Shown piece by piece: positions 39,055 to 50,707 of a DNA stretch of 64,000 bases. The first letter of the stretch is position 1. Each line of letters begins with the position of its first letter. The notes below the pieces were generated by a model, which saw nothing but the letters and a program-made list of their open reading frames with translations, ran no database searches and was not told the origin of the DNA. This stretch comes from Epiperipatus broadwayi. Lineage: Eukaryota; Onychophora; Udeonychophora; Euonychophora; Peripatidae. A program made the translations under genes and the position numbers. The DNA lies in NCBI GenBank assembly GCA_028023455.1, contig JAQFVV010000286.1, forward strand, positions 1,050,516-1,114,515, read 5' to 3'.

Positions 39055-39308
39055 ATTAATTATACATATAAAGCCTTTTGGCACTTGGTTTAGTGCCCTT
39101 TTCAAATGTTAATAATTTATTATTGAATTAATGAATTGTTATAAATACAGCACCAACTAGTGTTTCATAATAGAAGTAAAACAACAACAATAACAAAAAC
39201 AAAACAGTGAAATAGAACAAGACTTCCATATAAATTAATAATAGATTATTAACATTTGAAAAGAATGCTAAACTATGTGAGATAAAAGGCTTTTTATGTA
39301 TGATTAAT
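39055..39308. mobile_element. Foldback/MITE-like element, ~75-bp arms
   Basis: Left arm ATTAATTATACATATAAAGCC..CCTTTTCAAATGTTAATAAT (39055-39130) and right arm ATTATTAACATTTGAAAAG..AAAGGC..TATGTATGATTAAT (39235-39308) are imperfect reverse complements with ~105 nt between. (AT)n flanks the right side. No coding frame. It could also be a structured terminal part of the Penelope element that follows. Confidence 0.65.
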
Positions 39309-39479
39309 ATATATATATATATATTAGCCATTTTATATCATTTTTGTTGTAATTTACATGAAGTAATGGCATATTGGAATTCATTATTTCCATTTTCGAT
39401 CATATTGTTTATAAAAAACAAATTGAATAAGTGGGAATATTTCATAGAAAAATATATTAGAAATAAGGCTGGTAGGTAA

Positions 39480-40985
39480 ATATTAATTATTATTGACATC
39501 TCTCAAGCTAAAAACTTGCTCTAGTAGCCAACAATGGCTTTCTGCATTGAGTTTACTAACCCAAGGTCTTACATGAATTTAAACTCAGTCATATACTTTA
39601 TAAATCTGAGGACTTGAAAGAATCACAGATTGCTAAAGAAGATGTTATTCTTTCAAGTCTTCCTACTTATAAAAATATATGACTAAATTTATTTTCATTT
39701 AAGACCTTGATTTAGAAATAAAAGGACTTCCTTTTATTTCTAAGGAAACTCAAAACAGGGGTGTTATAACTGATATGGTTTTATAGATACTGGTCAATGA
39801 GACATTTGATATTGTTTTCTAAATGTTATAATTTACAAAGTTATATTATCACATTAGCTAAACATTTTTTAATAATACATATTTTATTTACAATACTCAA
39901 TTCTATAACAACTGTTGGAACCCCAATGGGATATTTCTTCTGCAAGGTTTTCACCAATTTATTCATGAAAACATTTCAAACACAAGTTTTAAGCTCAGCA
40001 TTATACAAACCTTTTATCTGGCTCAGATATATTCATGACACATTTGTTGTTTGGTCACATGAAGAAGAAAACTGAATGACTTCTTTATTCATATTAATAA
40101 TCTACAACCACCAATTAAATTCATTATGGAAATAGAAAAAGTTGGAAAACTCTCTTTTCTTGATATTGTTGTTTTAAAACAAACAATAATACATTACTAT
40201 ATATATAAAAAATCTGTATATGCTGTTAAATACCTAAAAGCATTATCATATCACCATCTAGCCCAAATGTTCTCTGTAGATAAATCACTTTTTGCAAAAG
40301 CATTTTTACTTCCAAATACATCAGCATTAAGAAAAAAGATTAAACACATATGTAAAGTCTTATAACTGAATGATTACACTACCATCACTATAAATAAAAC
40401 AATGTGCAAAGCAAAGACCCCCAAAAAAGAAAAAAACAAATACTTCTATTATAATATGCATTTCTTATATAGAAGGAACAATATACAAAACTGGAAAGGT
40501 ATTAAAATACTATGACCTGAAAACAACAATCTCTACTGAGCAAAATCTTAATAATATTTTGATCAAATGTAAGGATGTAATATCTCTAGAAGCTCACAAA
40601 ATCTATGAAATCCTATGTGGCAGATGCCCAACTATGTACATAGGAAAGAGTAATTGGCATGTAAGTACTAGAAGAGGTGACCAAAGAGTATTAAGAAAGC
40701 TATAGAAATTTTTAAAAATACAAATTGCATTCATAAATATAATAAAGCAATAAAATTACCAATTATTTGGAAGAGTTTCTTAATGCAAATGAATATAAAA
40801 ACTATTGCTAAATATGAATCAAACTAGTCAATTTCCACATGATATAAAAATCATGTGAAACAATTCTATTTACTATGAACATTTGATTATTACTATATTT
40901 TTTTCACCCAGTTGAGGATGTGTTATCTTATTGAAACATTGATAAATTTATTTTATTTTATTAAACATGGTTATTTCTAAAAACA
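39480..40985 (+). mobile_element. Penelope-like element with RT and GIY-YIG remnants
   Basis: A decayed copy spanning part of reverse transcriptase, the linker, the endonuclease and the 3' tail. Pieces appear in order: GTPMGYFF and RYIHDTFVVW (RT), MEIEKVGKLSFLDIVV (after RT), then KIYEILCGRCPTMYIGKSN (40595-40665, GIY-YIG), with several stops and frameshifts. The tail at 40911-40945 has a hammerhead-like string and the copy ends at (AT)n near 40986. The upstream limit is uncertain. Confidence 0.82.
39797..40365 (+). pseudogene. Penelope reverse transcriptase fragment
   Basis: Two successive open stretches (39797-40075 and 40126-40365) carry the C-terminal half of Penelope reverse transcriptase. 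GTPMGYFFCKVFTNLFMKTF matches the conserved PMGSP..AN..ME motif, and WLRYIHDTFVVW matches the RYVDDTF active-site motif with His replacing the first Asp, which would abolish catalysis. After a stop and a short gap, EIEKVGKLSFLDI corresponds to the conserved G.LPFLD motif, and SVYAVKYLKALSYHHLAQMF to the YL..NS.HP segment. RT of this type sits apart from LINE RTs and is related to telomerase. Confidence 0.85.
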
Positions 40986-40989
40986 TATA

Positions 40990-43900
40990 TATATATTGTA
41001 CATACATATATGTTTTCATTCCCATACACATATATAATCTTTAATTTAAAAAAAAATTCTTTTATAGATAGATTTATGTGTGCGATTATTCTTATATAGT
41101 TTATAGATAATTAATAATAAGCAGTAGTGAATGAAAAGAATCTTATAAGAAATGATATTTTGATATATTATTTTCTTATTAAATAATTTATTTATTCAGT
41201 GATTTAGTTTTATTTCTGTAAAATAAAATGAAGGAAATAAGAAAAGTGTAATAATGATTAGTAGATAAAAGAGGCACATGTGTAAAAGAGTCCACCTGTT
41301 TTAAACATAAGACATTATTTTACACAAGTCTTTATTGACTTTAGAATGCAGGTTTTTTTATGTAATCTGCATCTTAGATTATCTTAAGGAAGGAAGTGGA
41401 ATGCTTTGATGGAATAAATATAATTAATAATCTTTTTATTAATCTTCTTATTAATGTCTTGAGGACCATCAGCTTGTGAAACTTTGATCTTTATCTCAAG
41501 ATAAGAGGATTTGTAGGTGGCCTTTTGGTCAGAAATTCGAAATATAAAAATGAGTGAAGCACTATTGAGAAGGAGAGCCAGTCAGTTTTTATTACTATTA
41601 AAAGAAAAAGAGATGTAGTTATTAATATGCAGTTTTTTTAAAAAAAAGCATTCAGTTTAATAATTTTAAGAAGCAGATCATTTAACAATATGTAGTTTTG
41701 ATGACAGGAGTTTTTAAAAGAAGAGCCAGTTAACAATGTTTAGTTGTGGCAGAAAATGGCAGTTGTTAAAGTTGTCTTAAAGTTGCAAGAAATATGCAGT
41801 TGTTTTAAATTTTAAACCAAAATGATGAAGGTAATTAAAAGTTGGAGAATTGGAAAGCAATGAGTCAACAATATTGAGAAGGAGAGCCGGTCAGTTTTGT
41901 TTTTCATTCGTTTGTTTCTATAAACAAAGAATTATTCTTTTCTTAAAAAAAGTTCAGGAAATGAATATGTGAGTTTTTGTTGCTTTAATATCAGCATAAA
42001 AGATGTGTGCCTATATATAAGTAATTCACAGCAAGATTGATGTAAAGAAATGGAACAAAATTGAATTTCTTGGAGGAAGTTATTGAAAATTCTATAAAAA
42101 TGGTATTAATATATTTTTGGGCTATATATAATACAATGAATTTGCCTTGCTAAATTCACTGTTTCTATTCCTTAAAATCTGACATAATGGGTTAGCTCAC
42201 TGATCTATCTATGGGCTCATATACCGGTCAATAGTAACCAAAAGAATGGTCGAATTTAAAGCCAACCACATAAGCTATCTGAGGGATTTCTTTTCTGTCT
42301 CATGGCCTATTAAAGGATCCTCACTTTTGAATGGAGGGAGATGGGGAAGAAAGAGAAGAAAGATGCATAAAAACCATGTAATCAAGTTCTATTAATCTAT
42401 AAATCAAATTTTTTTAAAGTTTTCTTCACATTTATCTAAAGTGTCTACAATGATTTTTTTTTAATGATGGGATCAAGTAAGCCAAACAGTTCATATTTAT
42501 CTAAAAGTATTTGTAATAACTTTTTTTAAATAGTGGAAACAAGCAAGTCAACCAATTCATATTTATCTCAAAGTATTTGCAATAACTCTTTTAAAATGGT
42601 AGAAACAATCTAAACCAACCTGTGGAAGATATAAATATGCAAGCAGTCTGAAAATTCAAACCTGGGACATTCATAAGAATTGAAAATGATCGGGTAACTT
42701 TGAATTTTAATTAACAAATCTTTTATTAATACTTATTAAAAGTAAACTGTAATTTCTAAAGTCAAAGCATTTTATTTTTTTCTCCTTTTAAAACATATAC
42801 ATTAAGAGTTTGTTTAGTGATTGTGATTCTTAATAATACATAAAATACACACACATAATTTAAAAATTCATGAAACTTAATTTTTTCATTATTTTGATTT
42901 TTTTTTAATTATATATTGTAATGATAAAATGTTTTTTTATTATTTTTCTTTCTTTATTGTGTTAATTGAGCAACTTATCACTATATGCTTTATGTTTTTT
43001 TTTTTCATTTTATTTATCTCTGCATATTAAATTTGATATAATGTATTTTTTTTTGCTCAAAGTTGCAATAATATTTTTATATATGTGATTTATGTATCCA
43101 TCCCTAATATAAGGGAACACATTTTAACATAATATATATGTTCACATATCAGCGAGTGTGTGTGTGTGTATAACTGCTTATACCATTCAGTAAAGAATAG
43201 GTTTTGCATAGTTTATTTAAATATAGTAAATTGAAGAGCAGGGCTTCACATATGTATGGAAGTGGAAAGAGAACACACACACTACATAAATGAAATTTGC
43301 CTTTATGACATATAATAAGTAGTGAAATTTTTGAGTGAGCATTTATAGAATATTTTTTGTTATGTCACTTTAAGCCAGCTTATTTTAAAATATCAAAAAT
43401 GACAAACTTGTATAGAAGTTTATTTAGTTATGCATATATAAATTTTTTGTATTAATTCTATATTTAATTAATATACTAATAATCAGTCAATTGTATAATT
43501 AGTAAATTTGATTTAAAAATAAATAAAAGAAGAATACTATTAATAAATATAATTATATCTTGATTTTGTTTACGAGTTATTATTAAAAATATTGTTGTAT
43601 TTTTCTTGTCTTAATTCTATAATTTTAAATGATCATCACTCGTAAATGTTTGTTTCGCAAATATTAAATCACTCATAAATGCTAAGTGCAGGATATTGCT
43701 CTACATATAAGGATGTTTAAGGATTACGCTTGACATATAACCAAGGTTTTTTTTTAATAATTAGAAGTTAATAATAAAAGACTAAAATTATGTTGTGCTC
43801 AAGAGTTATGGTCACTATCATCATTGATTAAGTAATAATCATAAAATCAAATCTTAAAAAAAAAATATGTTTAGTAGATGGGGTTTATAGAAAGTTGAAT

Positions 43901-45238
43901 ATCATGTGTAGAGATTCATGATGATCATTCATCATTACTGGTATTATTGAATCCTAGTTTTAACCATAAAAGTATTTTGAGTAAATAACCATAAACATAC
44001 ATAAATGCTAGTGATTGTTATATTTAAATTCCCGTTTAACATAGGATGATTTTAAGAAGTGCCTATAGGTTTACAAAGATAAATTTATTGTTGTGAGTTC
44101 ATTATAAAGCTATGTCTGGTATCATCATCATCATTATATTAAGATATTTAAGTAATGTAAGTAACTAGTTTAATGGCCATGTATATTTAAGTAATGGTCT
44201 TCACTATGCGTGTTTGGAAGCCATTAATGAGAGTATTTTGCATCTGTTAATCAATATATACATTAAACTGAGCTAGTAATGTCTATAAGAGTCTTGGATA
44301 TATAAATTTTGTGATATTGGGATCTCATAATTTTATTGGCATGGATAAAATATAAGAATGTCATTTTTTGTTCATTAGTCATCCAAGTCATGTGTAGTAA
44401 AAAGTGTACCAAATGAGATTGAACTCAGTACACTATGGACAGATAATATTTATCTAGATTTAAAACAATCTAGTGGTGCTCAAGGAAATCTCCAGTACTT
44501 AGCTAAGCTAAATAAAAGTGATCAAATCCCTTTTCAATTTATTAACTTTCTTTGATATTTTTTTTATAAGTTGTTATAAATAACGCCAATATGTGCATGT
44601 GACAATGAATGGTCTTATATACATGGAAAGAGGAATGAAAAGAATTCTTTGTTAAAAGAACTTATTATTGGAGATAAGCATAATGCACTCCATGGATTTC
44701 ACAGTAATTTTATTCAGTTGCTATAGCTAGTATTAGTTTATTTGATGACAATGGCTAGTATATTTTATTAGTTCAAATGACTTCCCAATATCCAAATATT
44801 TCAATCTTAAATGATAAGAGTGCTTAATTTTCATTTTTATTTTAATGTGTTGGAGAAATGGAATAATTTATTTATCTCATTATTAGCATGACTAAATTAA
44901 TGTTTATGATAGTTGCAAACAGGCTATGGCGTTATACTTAATTAGTTACAAATAGACACCCAACTAAAGTATGATATGTATATGTTCTTATTTACATGTT
45001 AGCATCATCCTTATTAATTATAAATTGTATATCAGCTAACATAGTAAATTCATTTCACATTTAATTTTATTCGGTTACAAATGATGAACCACTGGAGCAT
45101 ATCTTGTTAGTTTTAAATTATAGTGACTATCATTGTGTCATCTATCATTCCATCTATATATATTTGTATTCTGTTACAAATGGCATCCTTTTATCAACCT
45201 TTTTCGTATTTTCATCAATACATTATTTTTTTCTGTTA
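40990..45238. other. AT-rich stretch bounded by (AT)n, no gene seen
   Basis: Size (4.25 kb) and (AT)n borders recall the large AT-rich units, but I cannot align it to them. A short motif ATTGAGAAGGAGAGCC.GTCAG occurs twice (41566 and 41873). Near 44405-44434 GTGTAC pairs with GTACAC around a T-arm-like GAGATTGAACTC. It ends TTCTGTTACA before (AT)n, a terminus-like string seen elsewhere. Confidence 0.45.
42425..42620 (+). repeat. Minisatellite, ~66-bp unit, three copies
   Basis: TTCATATTTATCT.AAAGTATTTG.AATAACT followed by a T-run, a GTGGAAACAAGCAAG-like segment and CCAA recurs from 42425, 42490 and 42556. The first copy is the most divergent. Confidence 0.85.
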
Positions 45239-45252
45239 CAATATATATATAT

Positions 45253-47325
45253 TATAACGATCAAAATGAAAGTGAAGATCGAATCTAACTGCAAACTACG
45301 ATATCTGCTCTACAAGGTGCCATCTAGGCATTTAAACCTAGAAAAATTTATAGAGTAGGCAGATACGCGCTGTTAAGATTCCACTTTATTTAAATATTCC
45401 GATCGTTAGCCCAAGTCACTAGCTCAGTGGAGACGCAGAGATAAAAATCTATATCTTAATTTATATCTTAAATATCAATAAATAAAAGCCACTGCCAGAA
45501 ATTAACACATAAATATATTTATTTACGCATACATAAAATAACATTTAAATTTTGAGGAATAAGTTTAACATTTTAGATTTTTATATTAACTTTTAATTTT
45601 ACATTTAACTAAGTTTCAATGAGTTTAATATTTTATTTAGCTAGTCCAGTATGAATAGACTACATAGATCTGCATTTGAAAAGAAAATATTCTTCCCTGA
45701 TTTAACCTTAGGCAACAAATTTCGCAACCAAACTGGTGCCAATCCATCTGATACATTCATGTATTCAATGTAGCATGATACGACAACACAAAATACTATA
45801 CTGTCAGGAAAGTACATCTGAACATTAAGTAGAATTAGAGAAGACATTGAAACTCTCCACCAACAGGAATGTCACATCTGTTAGAAAGTAGAACAATAAA
45901 CAAAAAACTCCATAGGAATGGACTGCGGTCTTCTGCCGACTTACCAACCCATCCATAGGCAAACAGAAGGTGTGTGGCGTATATATGCAATCCTGCCCGA
46001 AGCGGATCTCATACTACATCTACTAATTACACAAATATATCCAATCCATTGAGCCAATTCAACCATGAAACGAATAACCTAAGATTACCCTCCCTTAATA
46101 TAACTTTACAAAACTATATAGCCATTCACGCCCGACTTAAATTTAACATTTAGATACGTTCGCACAAATGCATTTTATAAAATTTGTTTTAAAATGTTGA
46201 GTACAGATCAGCTGCACAGATTCCACGGTCAAAACATTCCAAATTAAACACAACTGATCAAAATACAAAGTCATCGATAAACGTCACTTGCAGAGGGAAT
46301 ATACAAATCCCATTAGCATTCATCGTAAGATGCTTGCAGTGATATCGTTGACCTGTATATTCTAATTGAATGTGAAAACCACAACATAATCAACCGCTAA
46401 CGAATCTATGCAACATCTATACCCAACTTAAATGTAATGCATTTAATAATTTCTACAATAAATATTACTACAAATAAAAATAATAAAAATGGAAATGATT
46501 TTAGCAAAACTTAACTATATAAATTTAAACAATCAATTATTAATTTGAAAATCAAATAAGAGTTCATTTTAAAATTTCAATTAGCTGAATCTTTAAAAAA
46601 ATCAATGACGAAAGTTCTTAATTACTTTTTTGGTTGTTGTTAATTTGTAAAGTTCATAGCTCACGGTAGAAGAGTCCAGGTTTCTGCTTTTAATTCCCGC
46701 GACATCTCCATTGGAAGATAATGTTCTGGAGGTAGCATTACTGGTGCCATTCTTGTATCACAGTCTTTTCATTTTATATTTTTTTTAAAACAAAAAAAAA
46801 TGAGAGAGAACGGCAAGTGCGTCTTACCGTTTTCATCAAATCAAGTCCGAAAAAAACTGTCTGGAACTCAATATTTCTCTTTTTATAATAAATCTCCAGA
46901 TTAAATGAACAAAGACGTCACTATTCCAAATTTTCGTTCGGGTCCGGGCTGAGGCTTGGTGCTTCCATTGGTCAAGCTAATTTCTTTTTATTTTCTTATC
47001 TATCTTTCATCAGATCATTTTAATTATACAAGAGCCCGAAGCTAGCTTGCTTTTCAAACAATTTATAAACAATCATTTCCATTTATAGATTACATTAATT
47101 AATACCTGTTTTTATTTTTAAATCTTGTACTTTTTTATAAAAAAAGTACATTCAAATACTTATTTGTTTTTTTTTAAAAAAAAATATTTTTAAAGTTTGG
47201 CCTCTGTGCGAATGTATATACGTTTAACAATATTTTAATTTTAGCGTTTAGTTTTTTACTTTTATTTGCGAACTTTTAAGTTTTTATTTTAAATAAATGT
47301 AACGACATATTTATATATTGTTACA
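45253..47325 (-). repeat. 3' LTR (copy A)
   Basis: The minus strand starts TGTAACAATATA and ends GATCGTTATA, so the ends are an imperfect inverted repeat of the TGTAACGAT..ATCGTTACA kind. The TATA box is at 46879-46887. A minus-strand frame at 45641-45847 is shared with copies B and D. Confidence 0.75.
46879..46887 (-). promoter_or_regulatory. LTR TATA box, copy A
   Basis: TATAAAAAG on the minus strand, followed ~25-30 nt downstream by AGTTCCAGACAGT, a plausible initiator. The same box lies at the equivalent position of copies B (49576-49584), C (38483-38491) and D (62148-62156), including the diverged copy C. Confidence 0.65.
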
Positions 47326-47923
47326 TATCAGTAAACTTCCTCAAAAAACAAAAACATTAAAAAAAAAAAAAAGAATTTACTTAGTGTTAGTAATTACGTT
47401 ACACAAATTTGTTATATATGAAATTTCAAAAGGACAAAACTTTTTTTTAAAAGACAAAACAGTAATTACAAATAAAATGATAAAAAAAAAAAGTTGACTG
47501 ATGATTCCTTACTACCAGCTAACTTTCTGCCCCCTCCCTTCCAAGTTTCATTTCTCCTACCTTTAACTATTACTTAGGCAAGTTGAACGATTAGATTTTA
47601 ATTTAACAAGACTTTTTTTTTAAAAAAAAAATATGATTTAGATTTATTATTACGTTTTATTTATTAGTTTTTGTTCCTCAAATTTATCTCTACATATGCG
47701 CATTTTTTCTTACTGGCAGCACTTTTAAGACAAAATTTCAAACTGTAACTCCACGTCAATACAACAAATATATTTATACAATTTCAGAAAAAAATTTACG
47801 GGCATGATTCACTTTTAAAATTCTCAGGGCACTCGTGATTTATTAAAGATAGGAAATTTCATCATCATCAATTTCCCTTCTCAGGGTCAATCTCTGAGGT
47901 AAGGCCACCCTTGGGATGCCAAT
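47326..47923 (-). other. Short internal region of the LTR element
   Basis: 598 nt with no coding motif. On the minus strand it opens with TTGGCATCCCAAGGGTGG. A polypurine run GGAAGGGAGGGGGCAG is at ~47525-47540, about 200 nt before the 3' LTR, farther than a normal polypurine tract. GAGGAAG stands closer to the LTR. Poly(T) and poly(A) runs fill the rest. Confidence 0.55.
47905..47922 (-). promoter_or_regulatory. Possible tRNA primer-binding site
   Basis: Minus-strand TTGGCATCCCAAGGGTGG starts one or two bases after the 5' LTR. The TGG start matches the complement of a tRNA CCA end, and the string resembles the TGGCGCCCAACGTGGGG-type sites of metazoan LTR elements. The cognate tRNA was not identified. 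Confidence 0.5.
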
Positions 47924-50023
47924 TATAACGATCGAAATGAAAGTGAAGATCGAATCTAACCGCAAACTACGATATCTGCTCTACAAGGCGCCATCTAGGC
48001 ATTTAAACCTAGAAAAATTTATAGAGTAGGCAGATACGCGCTGTTAAGATTCCACTTTATTTAAATATTCTGATCGTTAGCCCAAGTCACTAGCTCAGCG
48101 GAGATGCAGAGATAAAAATCTATATCTTAATTTATATCTTAAATATCAATAAATAAAAGCCACTGCCAGAAATTAACACATAAAAATATTTATTTACGCA
48201 CATATAAAATAACATTTAAATTTTGAGGAATAAGTTTAACATTTTAGATTTTTATATTAACAACATTTTAGATTTTTATATTAACTTTTAATTTTACATT
48301 TAACTAAGTTTCAATGAGTTTAATATTTTATTTAGCTAGTCCAGTATGAATAGACTACATAGATCTGCATTTGAAAAGAAAATATTCTTCCCTGATTTAA
48401 CCTTAGGCAACAAATTTCGCAACCAAACTGGCGCCAATCCATCTGATACATTCATGTATTCAATGTAGCATGATACGACAACACAAAATACTATACTGTC
48501 AGGAAAGTACATCTGAACAGTAAGTAGAATTAGAGAAGACATTGACTCTCCACCAACAGGAATGTCACATCTGTTGGCAAGTAGAACAATAAACAAAAAA
48601 CTCCATAGGAATGAACTGCGGTCTTCTGCCGACTTACCAACCCATCCATAGGCAAACAGAAGGTGTGTGGCATATATATGCAATCCTGCCCGAAGCGGAT
48701 CTCATACTACATCTACTAATTACACAAATATATCCAATCCATTGAGCCAATTCAACCACGAAACGAATAACCTAAGATTACCCTCCCTTAATATAACTTT
48801 ACAAAACTATGTAGCCATTCACGCCTGACTTAAATTTAACATTTAGATATGTTCGCACAAATGCATTTTATAAAATTTGTTTTAAAATGTTGAGTACAGA
48901 TCATCTGCACAGATTCCATGGTCAAAACATTCCAAATTAAACACAACCGATCAAAATACAAAGTCATCGATAAACGTCACTTGCAGAGGGAATATACAAA
49001 TCCCATTAGCATTCATCGTAAGATGCTTGCAGTGATATCGTTGACCCATATATTCTAATCGAATGTGAAAACCACAACATAATCAACCGCTAACGAATCT
49101 ATGCAATGTCTATACCCAACTTAAATGTAATGCATTTAATAATTTCTACAATAAATATTACTACAAATAAAAATAATAAAAATGGAAATGATTTTAGCAA
49201 AACTTAACTATATAAATTTAAACAATCAATTATTAATTTGAAAATCAAATAAGAGTTCATTTTAAAATTTCAATTAGCTGAATCTTTAAAAAAAATCAAT
49301 GACGAAAGTTCTTAATTACTTTTTTGGTTGTTGTTAATTTGTAAAGTTCATAGCTCACGGTAGAAGAGTCCAGGTTTCTGCTTTTAATTCCCGCGATGTC
49401 TCCATTGGAAGATAATGTTCTGGAGGTAGCATTAGCTGGTGCCATTCTTGTATCACAGTCTTTTCATTTTATTTTTTTTTTAAAACAAAAAAAAAAATGA
49501 GAGAGAACGGCAAGTGCGTCTTACCATTTTCATCAAATCAAGTCCGAAAAAAACTGTCTGGAACTCAATATTTCTCTTTTTATAGTAAATCTCCAGATTG
49601 AATGAACAAAGACGTCACTAATCCAAATTTTCGTTCGGGTCCGGGCTGAGGCTTGGTGCTTCCATTGGTCAAGCTAATTTCTTTTTATTTTCTTATCTAT
49701 CTTTCATCAGATCATTTTAATTATACAAGAGCCCGAAGCTAGCTTGCTTTTCAAACAATTTATAAACAATCATTTCCATTTACAGATTACATTAATATTA
49801 TACCTGTTTTTATTTTTAAATCTTGTACTTTTTTATAAAAAAAGTACATTCAAATACTTATTTGTTTCTTTTTAAAAAAAAATATTTTTAAAGTTTGGCC
49901 TCTGTGCGAATGTATATACGTTTAACAATATTTTAATTTTAGCATTTAGTTTTTTACTTTTATTTGCGAACTTTTAAGTTTTTATTTTAAATAAATGTAA
50001 TGACATATTTATATATCGTTACA
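47924..50023 (-). repeat. 5' LTR (copy B)
   Basis: The same unit as copy A, with a ~24-nt tandem duplication near 48240-48285 (AACATTTTAGATTTTTATATT twice). Its TATA box is at 49576-49584. Outer end ATCGTTACA meets (AT)n at 50024, where the LINE fragment ends. Confidence 0.75.
48336..48683 (-). other. Open frame inside LTR copy B, doubtful gene
   Basis: 115 codons, shared in its last ~58 residues with copies A (45641-45847) and D (60883-61239), for example PDSIVFCVVVSCYIEYMNVS and LRNLLPKVKSGKNIFF. In copy C the frame has a stop. The underlying DNA looks identical over about 170 nt in A, B and D, so the shared protein sequence says nothing about coding selection. The opposite strand also has open frames in copies C and D. 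I treat it as LTR sequence, not a gene. Confidence 0.3.
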
Positions 50024-50039
50024 ATATATATATATATAT

Positions 50040-50707
50040 CACAGTATTTTGTTCCATTGACAAGTCCAGAAAGTAGGCATATCATCAATTGATCTATTTT
50101 TTCCATTCCATTCTCTTCACTGTTAGCTCTTCAATTCCACATAACTATTCCCATCTCATACATCATCCAACAATTTCAAGTTTTTTATCCTTTCTTCTTA
50201 CTTCCACTTATCATTTCCTTCAAAACATCTTCCATGAAACTATAATTTCTTCTTCATATATATCCAATTCAGTTTTTCTTTTCTTTTTTTAGATTTCCTC
50301 AATCAAACTTCTTTTTTTATTTACTCTTTTCAAACTTCTTCATTTATTATTTTATTTATCCAAATGATTATTTTCATTTTTTCTATGTCCACAACTCAAA
50401 GGCTTTCAATCTGTTTTTAATTTTATTACTCAATGTCCACATTTTACAACTATACAATAGTACCCTCCATGCATAGCATTTTAGTTAATCTTTTTCTTAA
50501 TTCTCTCTTTAAAGGTTCACAAAATATATTCTTTCTCTTAATAAATGCCTCATTTTCCAATTCTATTCTTCTTTTAACTTTATCTTCATTTCTTTCATCC
50601 TCACTCAACCAACTACCCAAATATCTTAATCTTTTTACCTGTTTGGCAAATAAAAATAGATTTAAGTTTATTTGAACATGGCAATGGCCTATAGTGAGAT
50701 TACACAT
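50040..50707 (-). pseudogene. LINE reverse transcriptase 3' fragment, decayed
   Basis: The minus strand reads KRLRYLGSWLSEDERNEDKV and RRIELENEAF in an open stretch (50450-50707). After a frameshift come WTLSNKIKNRLKAFELWT (50380-50430), INEEVW, SKKRKEKLNW, LKLLDDVWDGNSYVELKS and REWNGKNR. These match, in order, the YLGS motif, thumb and C-terminal region of RTE- or Jockey-superfamily reverse transcriptases. The FADD box and endonuclease are missing, so the copy is 5'-truncated, as is usual for LINEs. Its 3' end runs into (AT)n at 50024-50038. It is a different subfamily from the 2.8-6.1-kb element. Confidence 0.8.

Larger units (their letters stand above)
45253..50023 (-). mobile_element. 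Non-autonomous LTR retrotransposon, 4.77 kb
   Basis: Two direct repeats of ~2.07 and 2.10 kb flank only ~598 bp. Reading on the minus strand, the 5' LTR is 47924-50023, the internal region 47326-47923 and the 3' LTR 45253-47325. A primer-binding-site-like string follows the 5' LTR and each LTR has a TATA box. No gag or pol motif is present, so it would depend on another element. The LTRs differ at about 8 positions in the first ~290 nt by eye, suggesting a fairly young insertion. Both outer ends lie in (AT)n. Very long LTRs with a tiny interior are unusual; LARD and TRIM elements are the nearest concepts but have opposite proportions. A simple tandem duplication is the alternative. Confidence 0.7.

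Noticed and set aside
44405-44434. tRNA or SINE head
   Set aside because: Only a T-arm-like hairpin is present, with no D-arm or acceptor partner.
45253-50023. Helentron/Helitron interpretation of the repeated 2.1-kb unit
   Set aside because: The hairpin near one end and the (AT)n target fit, but the PBS-like string, TATA box, TGTAAC/GTTATA ends and the paired direct copies fit an LTR element better. No Rep/helicase is seen.
50450-50675. Plus-strand frame at 50433-50675
   Set aside because: Antisense of the decayed reverse transcriptase, whose motifs are on the minus strand.
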